64,000 nt of DNA from Indioceanicola profundi (GTDB lineage: Bacteria > Pseudomonadota > Alphaproteobacteria > Azospirillales > Azospirillaceae): assembly GCF_003568845.1 (NCBI RefSeq), contig NZ_CP030126.1:1701001-1765000 (forward strand), in the 5' to 3' direction. Under the pieces are notes generated by a model, which was not told the DNA's origin, ran no database searches, and saw nothing but the letters and a program-made list of their open reading frames with translations. The position numbers and the translations under genes were made by a program. This document shows, piece after piece, positions 27,967 to 36,049 of the stretch (position 1 is the first letter of the stretch; every line of letters starts with the position of its first letter).

Positions 27967-28395
27967 ACCGTCTCATCGCGCCGCAATACGCAAAGAAAAA
28001 GGCCGTGCCCAACGGCACGGCCTGAGTTTAGGGAGGAAACGCCCAAGAAGTGCGTTACGGCAGGATCACTGGAAGCAACCCATGCCGCACTGCAATATAA
28101 GCCCGCCCCTCCACCGGTAATCAAGGGAAAAATCCATCTGCTTCAAAATGCTAGCTGTACAGACAGGCTCAGCGGGAGAGCCGGCACCGACAATGATGCC
28201 GCAGTGCAGCGCCGCTGGAGGGAACGAAAGTGCTAAGCCGACCGGAAGCCTTTGCCGGTCGGACAGTCCAAGGGTCTAGGATGTAGAACATCGGGCACAC
28301 CGCTATGGTCTGCTCCCGAACCGCAGGCCTGGGAGGCCTGTTTCCTGTTGCCTGGTATGTCAGGCGGCAGCCCGGAACCCCGGAGGACAGGAGCA
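27967..28395. other. 430-bp intergenic region with hairpins and a possible small transcript
   Basis: The region holds the terminator at 28001-28022. It also holds a 23-codon minus-strand frame at 28066-28137 (starting MDFSLDYRWRGG, ending MGCFQ) just upstream of that terminator's T-run. A second hairpin (CCGACCGG ... CCGGTCGG) lies at 28238-28262, ahead of otsA. The small frame could belong to a short RNA or peptide ended by the terminator, but nothing beyond layout supports it. The otsA promoter presumably lies in the right half. Confidence 0.4.
28001..28022 (-). terminator. Rho-independent terminator (strongest on the minus strand)
   Basis: A perfect 9-bp stem GGCCGTGCC / GGCACGGCC with a 4-base loop. 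On the minus strand it is followed by TTTTTCTTTG; on the plus strand only by TGAGTTTA. It can also stop the acetyltransferase transcript on the plus strand, but its T-run says it mainly ends something coming from the right on the minus strand. Confidence 0.8.
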
Positions 28396-29808
28396 GTGAG
28401 CCGTCTCGTCGTCGTTTCGAATCGAGTAGCCCCGGCCGAGGAGGGCAAGCAGCAGGCTGGCGGCCTTGCAGTGGCCATCCTGGAAGCGCTGAAAAGCCGC
28501 GGCGGCATCTGGTTCGGCTGGAACGGGACGACCACGGAAAACACGGAGTCGGGTCCGCCTGATATAAATCAGGTCGGCCGGCTGACCTATGCCACCATGG
28601 GGCTGAGTAAGCGCGATCTCGACGAGTACTACAACGGTTTCGCCAACTCGACCCTGTGGCCCCTGTTCCATTTCCGCCTGGACCTCGCCAGCTTCTCCGG
28701 CCGGACCTATGCAGGCTACCAGCGGGTCAACGGCCTCTTCGCATCCCGTCTGGCCCCACTGCTGGAGCCGGACGATCTCGTTTGGGTGCACGACTATCAC
28801 CTGATTCCGTTCGCGGAGCAGCTTCGGACGATGGGGCTGTCGCAGCGGATGGGCTTCTTCCTCCACACCCCCTTCCCTGCACCCGAGATCCTGGTCGCGC
28901 TTCCCGGGCACGAATCCATCGTCCGGAATCTCTGCGCTTACGACCTGGTGGGCTTCCAGACCGAAGCCGACCTGCGCTGCTTCGCCAACTACATCCGGTA
29001 CGAAGCCGGCGGATTGGTCGAGGAATTGGAGGAAGGGCCGCCCGGCTGGAGCGGCGTGCGGGTGCATGCCTTCGGTCGGACCGCGATCGCCCGCGCCTTT
29101 CCTATCAGCATCGAAACCCAGACCATGATCGATCTGGCCACCCAAGCGGCCGACATGGCCCAGACGCAGCGTCTGCGGGACAGCCTGGGCGGACGGGCCC
29201 TGATCATCGGTGTGGACCGCCTGGACTACTCCAAGGGCCTGCCGCAGCGGTTCGAGGCGTTCCAGGCCTTGCTGGATGCCTATCCGGGCAATCGTGGTCA
29301 GGTCAGCTTCATGCAGGTCGCGCCGCCTTCCCGCACCGATGTGGCCGAGTACCAGGCGATCCGCCGGGAGTTGGAGACGCTGGCCGGCCATATCAACGGA
29401 CGCTTCGCCGAATTCGATTGGGTGCCGATCCGCTATCTCAACAAGAGCTTCAGCCGGAAGAGTTTGGCGGGCTTTTATCGGAATGCCCGGATCGGGCTGG
29501 TTACGCCGCTGCGGGACGGCATGAATCTGGTCGCCAAGGAATATGTCGCCTGCCAGAACCCGGAAGATCCCGGCGTACTGGTCCTCTCCCGTTTTGCCGG
29601 CGCGGCGAAGGAGCTTGACGCCGCCCTGATTGTCAATCCCTATGACATCCGCGCGGTTGCCGAGAATCTTCAACGGGCTCTGACCATGCCTTTGGCGGAA
29701 CGTCGTGAGCGGTTCGAGTCCATGATGAAGGTGATCGTCGCGAACGACATCACGCATTGGCGTGAAGTCTATGTGGACACGCTCTATGGCCTGGGATCGG
29801 CAGACTGA
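28396..29808 (+). CDS. otsA: Alpha,alpha-trehalose-6-phosphate synthase OtsA
   Basis: GT20 glycosyltransferase making trehalose-6-phosphate from UDP-glucose and glucose-6-phosphate for osmoprotection. In 470 residues it has [56 protein letters not shown] and [19 protein letters not shown]. The GTG at 28396, preceded by GGAGGACAGGAG, is chosen because the family begins right there with RLVVVSNR. No phosphatase gene (otsB) is in the window. The glucokinase gene 5 bases downstream would supply glucose-6-phosphate. Confidence 0.95.
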   Translation: MSRLVVVSNRVAPAEEGKQQAGGLAVAILEALKSRGGIWFGWNGTTTENTESGPPDINQVGRLTYATMGLSKRDLDEYYNGFANSTLWPLFHFRLDLASFSGRTYAGYQRVNGLFASRLAPLLEPDDLVWVHDYHLIPFAEQLRTMGLSQRMGFFLHTPFPAPEILVALPGHESIVRNLCAYDLVGFQTEADLRCFANYIRYEAGGLVEELEEGPPGWSGVRVHAFGRTAIARAFPISIETQTMIDLATQAADMAQTQRLRDSLGGRALIIGVDRLDYSKGLPQRFEAFQALLDAYPGNRGQVSFMQVAPPSRTDVAEYQAIRRELETLAGHINGRFAEFDWVPIRYLNKSFSRKSLAGFYRNARIGLVTPLRDGMNLVAKEYVACQNPEDPGVLVLSRFAGAAKELDAALIVNPYDIRAVAENLQRALTMPLAERRERFESMMKVIVANDITHWREVYVDTLYGLGSAD

Positions 29809-29813
29809 CTTCA

Positions 29814-30770
29814 ATGAGTGACATAACACTGTCCCTGATCGCCGACATCGGCGGCACCAATGCCCGGTTCGCCTTGGTCGGGCCGGACGGAGCGTTCGCA
29901 GAGAGGGTGCTGCGTTGCGCGGATTACGCTTCGCTGGCCGATGCGGCGAAAGCCTATCTGGCGCAGCAGAATGGCTTGGTTCGGCCGGCCCGTGCCGCAT
30001 TTGCTGTCGCCTCCCCCGTGACTGGCGACATCATCCGCATGACGAATCTGCCATGGGAATTTTCCATCGCGAACGTCAGGCGGGAGCTGGAGCTGGAGCG
30101 GCTTGACGTCATCAACGACTTCACCGCCGTGGCCCTGTCGATGCCCGAGCTGGGGCCGGACGATCTGGCGCAGGTTGGGGACGGTGCGCCGGTAGCCCAG
30201 GCCCCGGTGGGGGTACTTGGGCCCGGCAGCGGTCTCGGCGTTTCGGCCCTGATCCCCGGAATCCAAGGCTGGACGGCCCTGGCCACCGAGGGCGGCCATG
30301 TGACGATGGCGCCGGTCTCCGACCGCGAAGGCGCAGTGCTGGCCCAACTGCGCAAGCGGTTCGAGCACGTCTCGGCCGAACGGGTCCTTTCCGGTCCGGG
30401 TCTTGTCAACCTCTACGAAGCGCTGGTCGTCATTGATGGGCGGGAGCCGGAGCAGCTCACAGCGGCTGAAATCTCGACCCGAGGGCTGGAGGGACGAGAC
30501 CCGGCCAGCCAGGAGGCGCTGGAGATGTTCTGCGCCATGCTGGGCACGGTGGCTGGAAATCTCGCCCTCACACTGGGAGCGCGCGGCGGCGTCTACGTGG
30601 CCGGTGGCATCGCGCCGAAAATTCTGTCCTTCCTGAGGCACAGCCGGTTCCGCAAGCGCTTCGTTGAGAAGGGCCGGATGCGCGACTTCCTGGGACCGAT
30701 CCCGACTTATGTGGTCACCCACCCTTACCCGGCCTTCGTCGGGCTACAGGCGCAGCTCAGGAAGTCGTAA
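29814..30770 (+). CDS. glk: Glucokinase
   Basis: ROK-unrelated bacterial glucokinase (Glk family, PF02685) of 318 residues. It shows the phosphate loop LIADIGGTNARFALVG, MTNLPWEFS, the catalytic Asp in VINDFTAVAL, VLGPGSGLGVSAL, ATEGGHVTMAP and GGVYVAGGIAPKIL. It phosphorylates glucose with ATP. The close spacing after otsA suggests one operon for trehalose and glucose metabolism. Confidence 0.95.
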   Translation: MSDITLSLIADIGGTNARFALVGPDGAFAERVLRCADYASLADAAKAYLAQQNGLVRPARAAFAVASPVTGDIIRMTNLPWEFSIANVRRELELERLDVINDFTAVALSMPELGPDDLAQVGDGAPVAQAPVGVLGPGSGLGVSALIPGIQGWTALATEGGHVTMAPVSDREGAVLAQLRKRFEHVSAERVLSGPGLVNLYEALVVIDGREPEQLTAAEISTRGLEGRDPASQEALEMFCAMLGTVAGNLALTLGARGGVYVAGGIAPKILSFLRHSRFRKRFVEKGRMRDFLGPIPTYVVTHPYPAFVGLQAQLRKS

Positions 30771-30796
30771 CGGGGTTCATCCAGCACAGTACCCGG

Positions 30797-30834
30797 AAAT
30801 AGAAAGGGCGCCTCGATGGGCGCCCTTTCTATTT
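30797..30834. terminator. Bidirectional terminator between glk and atpF
   Basis: A perfect 16-bp stem (AAATAGAAAGGGCGCC and its complement) with a 6-base loop. A/T-rich ends on both sides let it work for the convergent glk and atpF transcripts. Confidence 0.9.
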
Positions 30835-30851
30835 CAACGCTGCCTGTCTGC

Positions 30852-31334
30852 TCAGTGCAGATTGGCCGGCAGGTTCTTGATGGCCGCGTCGACGAGCTGG
30901 TCGTTGCGGGTGCGGTCCATATTCTGGACCAGCAGCCGCTCAGTCGCGGCGATCGCCACATCCACAGCCAACTCCCGGACCTGCTGCACGGCCTGAGACT
31001 CTGCCTGGGCGATCTTATCCATCGCCTGTGCCTCACGGCGCTTCAGCGATGCCTCCAGATCGACTGCTGCCTGCTGGCGGATGCGCTGCGCCTCTTCCCG
31101 CGCATGCGTCAGTATCTCCTCGGCGTCCTTCAGCGCGTCGCGCTGCTTGCGCTGATACTGGGCCAGGGCGGCCTGCGCATCCTCACGCAGCTGCTGCGCC
31201 TGCTCCAACTCCTGGCGGATACGGTCGGCACGGGTGTCGAGAGCCTCGACAATCGTCTTGCCCGCCATCTTTGCGACGATGGCGACAAAGATCAGGAAGG
31301 CCAGCGCAACCCAGAAATACGGATTCTCCAACAT
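30852..31334 (-). CDS. atpF: F0F1 ATP synthase subunit b
   Basis: Stator stalk subunit. 160 residues with an N-terminal membrane helix (PYFWVALAFLIFVAIVAKMAG) followed by a long charged coiled coil (QLREDAQAALAQYQRKQRDA and on). The ATG at 31334 overlaps the b' stop by one base; a GTG lies one codon upstream. It is the last gene of the F0 operon and is followed by a strong terminator. Confidence 0.94.
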   Translation of the reverse strand: MLENPYFWVALAFLIFVAIVAKMAGKTIVEALDTRADRIRQELEQAQQLREDAQAALAQYQRKQRDALKDAEEILTHAREEAQRIRQQAAVDLEASLKRREAQAMDKIAQAESQAVQQVRELAVDVAIAATERLLVQNMDRTRNDQLVDAAIKNLPANLH

Positions 31335-31993
31335 CACGCACGCTCCTTCAGCACGTCGTCCACGGCGGTCGTGACCGTGTCGGCCGACAGGCTCAGGCCA
31401 ACCAAACGCTCCACCGCGGACTGCGCCGCCTCGACGGAGACGTTGCGCAGAGACTGGATCGCATTTTCCTTTGCGACACGGATATTCTCTTCCGCCGCGC
31501 GGCTGCGCTGCGTCAACTCCGCGTCGAGCTCACGAAAACGCTGTGCAGCGTCGGCATCCGCAGCGGCAACTGTTTCGGCCATGATGCGCTGTGCGTTGGC
31601 GCGGGCCTCCGCTTCAGCCTTTTCGTAAGCCTGCATGACCTGCTCGGCCTCGGCCTTGAGGGCCGCCGCTTTGTCCAGGTCGTTGGCAATCTTTTCCTGG
31701 CGGGCCTGCAGCACCTCGCCGACGCGCGGCAGGGCGACTTTGGACATCAGCCAGAGAAGGAGACCGAAGGTCGCCAGCGTCCAGAATATCTGTGACGCAT
31801 AGTTGGCCGGGTTCAACTGTGGAAGACCGCCGCTGTGGTGGTCGTCCGGCCCCTGCCCCGACGCAGCCTCGCCAATGGCCTCGGCGGCCCCTTGGGCAAA
31901 GGCGGGGTCGACCAGCAACGCGCCGCCCAGCAGGGCGATGCCGGCGCACAGGCCCCAGCGCTTCAGGCTGTCGATACGCATGTTGGCACCCAT
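31334..31993 (-). CDS. atpG: F0F1 ATP synthase subunit b'
   Basis: Second, diverged b-type stator subunit, as in photosynthetic and related alphaproteobacteria. The 219 residues start with an unusual hydrophobic leader (GLCAGIALLGGALLVDPAFAQG) that looks like a cleavable signal peptide. The true membrane helix follows (YASQIFWTLATFGLLLWLMSKV), with the family stretch ALPRVGEVLQARQEKI and a coiled coil to the end. The gene lies between atpE and atpF; the symbol atpG for b' should not be confused with the gamma subunit. Confidence 0.92.
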   Translation of the reverse strand: MGANMRIDSLKRWGLCAGIALLGGALLVDPAFAQGAAEAIGEAASGQGPDDHHSGGLPQLNPANYASQIFWTLATFGLLLWLMSKVALPRVGEVLQARQEKIANDLDKAAALKAEAEQVMQAYEKAEAEARANAQRIMAETVAAADADAAQRFRELDAELTQRSRAAEENIRVAKENAIQSLRNVSVEAAQSAVERLVGLSLSADTVTTAVDDVLKERA

Positions 31994-32080
31994 TCACTCA
32001 AGCCCGCCCGCCAGGGCGGAGCTTCGCCTGTTTTCCGGCAACACCGTTCGCCACCCGGCAAAGCGGATGTCGATAGACGA

Positions 32081-32124
32081 CCGCCGTTGCATCGACGATC
32101 AACAAGGATCGAATGCAACGGCGG
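32081..32124 (-). promoter_or_regulatory. Long two-part hairpin between atpE and atpG
   Basis: A perfect 12-bp inverted repeat (CCGCCGTTGCAT / ATGCAACGGCGG) encloses a second 5-bp stem (CGATC / GATCG). It lies in the 182-bp gap after atpE, with no T-run. Its position after the c-subunit gene, whose product is needed in many copies, suggests an mRNA-stability or partial-termination element. This is inference. Confidence 0.6.
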
Positions 32125-32175
32125 ATCGACCGGTGCTGAAGCGCAGCCGCCGGGCGGCGGCCACCGAACCCGTTC

Positions 32176-32403
32176 TTAGCTGAACAGGATCAGGAAGGCG
32201 ATGACGAGGGCGAACAGGCCGACCGCCTCGGTCAGGGCGAAGCCGATGAAGATGAAGGTACGGTAGGCCGGGATGGCGGCCGGGTTGCGGGCCGCAGCCT
32301 GATACAGGCCGGAGAACAGGTTGCCCAGGCCCATGCCGACGCCCCACAGGGCCAGCATGGCGATACCGGCGCCGATGAACTTTGCGGCTTCAGCGATTTC
32401 CAT
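32176..32403 (-). CDS. atpE: F0F1 ATP synthase subunit c
   Basis: Proteolipid of the rotor ring. 75 residues in two hydrophobic helices joined by the polar loop ARNPAA. Helix 1 carries the glycine-rich packing stretch GVGMGLGNLFSGLYQ, and helix 2 the proton-binding Glu in FIGFALTEAVGLFALV. The features fit a proton-coupled ring; the extra residues typical of sodium-coupled rings are not evident. Confidence 0.97.
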   Translation of the reverse strand: MEIAEAAKFIGAGIAMLALWGVGMGLGNLFSGLYQAAARNPAAIPAYRTFIFIGFALTEAVGLFALVIAFLILFS

Positions 32404-32468
32404 TTCAACAATCCTCTGGTTAGAGCGAGTCGAAGAACTCGAAGGGTGGGATAGGATCGACAGCCGGA

Positions 32469-33230
32469 TCAGTGCAGTTCCAGCGAGTCGCGTAGGTACA
32501 CGCAGCTCAGCAGCGCGAAAACATAGGCCTGAATACCGGCCACAAGAAACTCGAGGGCGAACAGCGCCACGTTCAGGGCAACAGGCACAAGCCCGCCGAT
32601 CGCACCGATGGCGCCCATTCCGGCCAAGCTCACCGAGAAGCCGGCGAACACCTTCAGCATGGTGTGGCCTGCCAGCATGTTGGCGAACAGACGGACAGAC
32701 AGGCTGATCGGGCGGACGAAGTAGGAGATGACCTCAATCGGCACCACCAGCGGCGCCAGCCAAAGCGGCGTGCCCTCCGGTAGGAACAGATGGAAGAAGT
32801 GCAGGCCATGCCGGGCAATGCCCAGAACCGTCACGAACAGGAACACGACCATCGCCAGCGAGAAGGTGACGATGATGTGGCTGGTGAAGGTAAAGGCCGT
32901 GGGGATCAGGCCCAGCAGGTTGCCGAACAGGACGAAGACGAACAGGGAGAAGATGAAGGGAAAGTACGGGCGAGCCTTCTCTCCCGCATTCTCTTTCACC
33001 ATTCCGGCGACAAGTTCGTACAGAATTTCCGCCATCGACTGCAGGCGACCCGGCACCATGGCGCGTCCACGCATGCCGACTACCAGCAGAACGGCGGCCA
33101 GCACCACGGCCAGAACCATGTGCAGCGCCGAGTTGGTGAAAGAGAGGTCAAGCCCACCGACCGGCAGCGGGATCAGTCTGACGATCTCGAATTGCTCCAG
33201 CGGACCAGCCACGTCACCCTCATTCCACAT
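32469..33230 (-). CDS. atpB: F0F1 ATP synthase subunit a
   Basis: Proton channel half of F0. 253 residues, mostly membrane helices, with LAPLVVPIEVISYFVRPISLSVRLFANM (in parts: LAPLVVPIEVISYF, RPISLSVRLFANM) bearing the essential Arg, and the C-terminal FLVAGIQAYVFALLSCVYL. The ATG at 33230 is taken because it gives the usual N terminus; it overlaps the atpI stop by 11 bases. Confidence 0.96.
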   Translation of the reverse strand: MWNEGDVAGPLEQFEIVRLIPLPVGGLDLSFTNSALHMVLAVVLAAVLLVVGMRGRAMVPGRLQSMAEILYELVAGMVKENAGEKARPYFPFIFSLFVFVLFGNLLGLIPTAFTFTSHIIVTFSLAMVVFLFVTVLGIARHGLHFFHLFLPEGTPLWLAPLVVPIEVISYFVRPISLSVRLFANMLAGHTMLKVFAGFSVSLAGMGAIGAIGGLVPVALNVALFALEFLVAGIQAYVFALLSCVYLRDSLELH

Positions 33231-33573
33231 GGTCCCGAGGATTCCGGGACTCTTTGAAGCCTGCCGCATACCCTTGGCCCGAGGCCACACGGTACACGTT
33301 CATGAACCCCGCAACCGCGCCGACCAGGACCATCACGATCAGGCCCCAAGGCGCAGTGCCCAGCCAGCGATCCAGACCGAGGCCCAGCAAGAGGCCGAGG
33401 ACAACCCCTGCCACCAGCTCGACAGCGATGCGCATCCCCAGTGCCATGTCCCCGTTGGATCCCCCCTCCTGCCCCGGCAGGGGTTCGGGCGGGTCCATGC
33501 CAGCCTGGCGCCTGGCGTTCCGCAATCTTGCTTCGATGTCCTCCAGCGTTGGAGGAGGCCTGTCATCTGTCAC
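33220..33573 (-). CDS. atpI: ATP synthase assembly protein AtpI
   Basis: Small membrane protein that helps c-ring assembly. 117 residues: a polar N terminus, then two helices (MRIAVELVAGVVLGLLLGLGLD and PWGLIVMVLVGAVAGFMNVYR) in the AtpI/GMG layout. It is the first gene of the F0 operon, and the operon promoter should lie in the 183 bp upstream. Confidence 0.9.
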   Translation of the reverse strand: MTDDRPPPTLEDIEARLRNARRQAGMDPPEPLPGQEGGSNGDMALGMRIAVELVAGVVLGLLLGLGLDRWLGTAPWGLIVMVLVGAVAGFMNVYRVASGQGYAAGFKESRNPRDHVE

Positions 33574-33756
33574 GATGTGTCCCCCTTCCGCCGCCGCGTT
33601 CGACGCCGTGCGAAAGCGGCGGCACCATACGGGCCGGTCCCACCCCTGTCAAGCCTGGAAACCCCCGCATTAAGTCATTGATATTTCAGTAAATACGCTG
33701 CCCCTGCGGCACTTTGATGCGGCGTCTTAAGCCATTCGGGCGTGAAATCCTGCCCA

Positions 33757-34293
33757 TCAGTCGTGGTGACCGGCCCCTGCATCGTGGTGCGCCCCATGGT
33801 CATGCGCGCCGTTCTGGCCACCGCCGCTCGATTCCGCAGAAGCGGGCGGCTTCTCGCCGGCCTTGAGCACACGCACTTCCACCTCGACTTCGCCGGCCCG
33901 CTCGAAGCTGAGCGTCAGGGGAACCGTAGCGCCGGGCGCCAATCGCTCATTCAGGCCGATGAACATGACGTGATTGCCGCCGGGAAGCATCTCCAGCACG
34001 CCGCCAGCAGGCAGTTCCAACGGCTCTCCCACCGGGCGCATCCGGGCAACCCCGTTCTCCATGGAATGGGTGTGCAGCTCCGTCTTCTCCGCCACGGGGG
34101 AACTGGCCGAGACCAGCCGGTCCCCTTCTCCGCTCACGTCGCGGATCACCAGGAATGCGCCGCCGGCTTTCGCCATGCTGGTGGTCGGCCGCGCCCAGGC
34201 CTGCTCGACGGCGGGCCGGTCGGCGGCCCACGCGGCGATCGGCGCGAGAATGCCGGCGGAGACGAGCGCGACGGCTGCGAAACGGCGGATCAT
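33757..34293 (-). CDS. Periplasmic copper chaperone PCu(A)C
   Basis: Delivers Cu(I) to the CuA site of cytochrome oxidase. 178 residues with a signal peptide (FAAVALVSAGILAPIAAWAADR), the metal residues in ELHTHSMENGVARMRPV and GGNHVMFIGL in the family spacing, and a His-rich tail (AHDHGAHHDAGAGHHD) that could bind extra copper. The ATG at 34293 is used; a longer reading upstream enters the Sco gene. It follows the Sco gene by 10 bases, a common pair. Confidence 0.93.
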   Translation of the reverse strand: MIRRFAAVALVSAGILAPIAAWAADRPAVEQAWARPTTSMAKAGGAFLVIRDVSGEGDRLVSASSPVAEKTELHTHSMENGVARMRPVGEPLELPAGGVLEMLPGGNHVMFIGLNERLAPGATVPLTLSFERAGEVEVEVRVLKAGEKPPASAESSGGGQNGAHDHGAHHDAGAGHHD

Positions 34294-34303
34294 GTTCTGC
34301 TCC

Positions 34304-34945
34304 TCAGCTTTGCCCCTGCATGAACTGGCGAATGCTCTTCGCCATGGTCTCGGCATCCGTTCCCCGCGGGAAGACGGTCAGGAACTGGCCGTCCGGTCCC
34401 ATGAGGTAGGTATAGGTGGAGTGGTCCATGAGGTATGTCTCCGCGTCGCCGGGAGCCTTGGCGTAATAGACCCGGTACTTGCGCGCGATATCGGCAATCT
34501 GCTCCGGCGTGCCGGTCAGTCCGGTGATCCGGTCATCGAACAACGACACATACTCGGCGAGTTGCGCCGGCGTGTCCCGCTCTGGATCGATGGTGACGAA
34601 CAGGGGCTTCACGTCCTCCGCGGCTGGGCCGAGTACATCCAGCGCCTGCGCCATGACCTGAAGCTCGGTCGGGCAGATATCAGGACAGAAGGTGAAGCCG
34701 AAGAAGATCAGGCGGAACTTGCCTTGGTAATCGGCATCCGTGACAGCGGCCCCGGTATGGTCGGTCAGCGCGAAGGGTCCGCCGATGCTGACGCCCTCCG
34801 GCACCGCCACGGCAGTGATCCCGCCCCCGCCCTGCGCCGTGCGATTCGCCTGATCCTGTTGGATGGTCCACCAGGCGATCAGCCCGGCAATGCCGAGCCC
34901 CAGCACCAGGATGAGGACGATGCGCAGAAGGCGGCCACCATTCAT
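34304..34945 (-). CDS. SCO1/SenC-type copper protein
   Basis: Membrane-anchored thioredoxin-fold protein for CuA assembly. 213 residues with an N-terminal helix (LLRIVLILVLGLGIAGLIAWW), the copper/thiol motif FTFCPDICPTEL, the family stretch FVTIDPERDTPA, and the conserved histidine in YLMDHSTYTYL. The ATG at 34945 gives a short cytoplasmic tail. It probably works with the next gene, PCuAC, on the same oxidase. Confidence 0.94.
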   Translation of the reverse strand: MNGGRLLRIVLILVLGLGIAGLIAWWTIQQDQANRTAQGGGGITAVAVPEGVSIGGPFALTDHTGAAVTDADYQGKFRLIFFGFTFCPDICPTELQVMAQALDVLGPAAEDVKPLFVTIDPERDTPAQLAEYVSLFDDRITGLTGTPEQIADIARKYRVYYAKAPGDAETYLMDHSTYTYLMGPDGQFLTVFPRGTDAETMAKSIRQFMQGQS

Positions 34946-35107
34946 GTCAGAAGCTCCCAAATGTCGTAGGTCTACCTAGGCAGCCGCCGGTCAGGCTGAA
35001 AGGAGGCATCGGGTCGCAGCAATGAACACCGCCGAATTGACCTTCATCAAACCATAGCCTGTTACCGGCTGTTAGGTTCAGCGAAGAAACGGATAAGGGG
35101 ACATATC

Positions 35108-36049
35108 ATGCGGATCGGCATCGTCGGGGCCGGGTTCGTCGGAAGTGCGGCGGCCTATGCCATGGTCATGCGCGGCGTGGGCAGTGACCTCGTCATCGTG
35201 GACAAGAACGCCGCCCTGGCGGATGCGCAGGCCCGCGACATCCTGCATGCCACGCCCTTTTCCCATCCCATGCCGGTGCGGGCGGGCGAATATTCCGACC
35301 TGAACCGCGCCGGCATCGTCGTGCTGGCGGCCGGGGTCAATCAGAAGCCGGGGGAAAGCCGGCTGGACCTGCTGTGCCGGAACGCGGAAATCTTCGCCGA
35401 CATCATCCCGGAGGTGCTGAAGGCCGCACCGGATGCCATCTTCCTGGTCGCCACCAACCCGGTGGATGTGATCACCCAGATCTGCACGGTCATCGCCGCA
35501 CGCCACGGCGTGCCCTCCTGCCGGGTCATCGGGTCCGGCACCATCCTGGACACCGCGCGGTTCCGTGCCCTGCTGGCCCAGCATCTGGGGGTGAGCCCCA
35601 AGTCGGTGCACGCCCATGTGCTTGGCGAGCATGGCGATTCGGAGGTGCTGCACTGGTCGCAGGCCAGAGCTGGCGGACTGCCGGTCGTGGAAGCGGCCAA
35701 TCAGTTGAACCGCCCGATGTGCGCGGCTTACCGCGATGTCATCGAGGACGAGGTCCGTTGCGCCGCCGCGCGGATCATCAAGGGCAAGGGCGCCACCTGG
35801 TACGGCATCGGCGCCGGTCTGGCGCGGCTCGCCGAGTGTATCGTGAACAATGAGCGGGCCTTGATGACCTGCTCAATGGTCACGCCCGAGGTGGTGGGCG
35901 TGCAGGATGTGGCTCTGTCCCTGCCCCGCATGATCGGAAGCGGCGGCGTAGTGGACACGCTGATGCCGGACCTGGACGTGGGCGAGACCGCCTGCCTTCA
36001 GCGCAGTGCCGAAATCCTGCGCCACGCCTTCAACGGGGTGCGGCTGTAA
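35108..36049 (+). CDS. ldh: L-lactate dehydrogenase
   Basis: NAD-dependent interconversion of pyruvate and lactate. 313 residues: Rossmann start MRIGIVGAGFVGSAAAYAM, catalytic loop AGVNQKPGESRLDLL with Gln at the specificity position (Arg would mean malate dehydrogenase), ATNPVDVITQ, SGTILDTARFR and the active-site His in VLGEHGDSEV. The start has AAGGGG a few bases upstream. The last 20 bases overlap the end of the convergent PBP-like gene, so readthrough would make antisense RNA. Confidence 0.93.
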   Translation: MRIGIVGAGFVGSAAAYAMVMRGVGSDLVIVDKNAALADAQARDILHATPFSHPMPVRAGEYSDLNRAGIVVLAAGVNQKPGESRLDLLCRNAEIFADIIPEVLKAAPDAIFLVATNPVDVITQICTVIAARHGVPSCRVIGSGTILDTARFRALLAQHLGVSPKSVHAHVLGEHGDSEVLHWSQARAGGLPVVEAANQLNRPMCAAYRDVIEDEVRCAAARIIKGKGATWYGIGAGLARLAECIVNNERALMTCSMVTPEVVGVQDVALSLPRMIGSGGVVDTLMPDLDVGETACLQRSAEILRHAFNGVRL

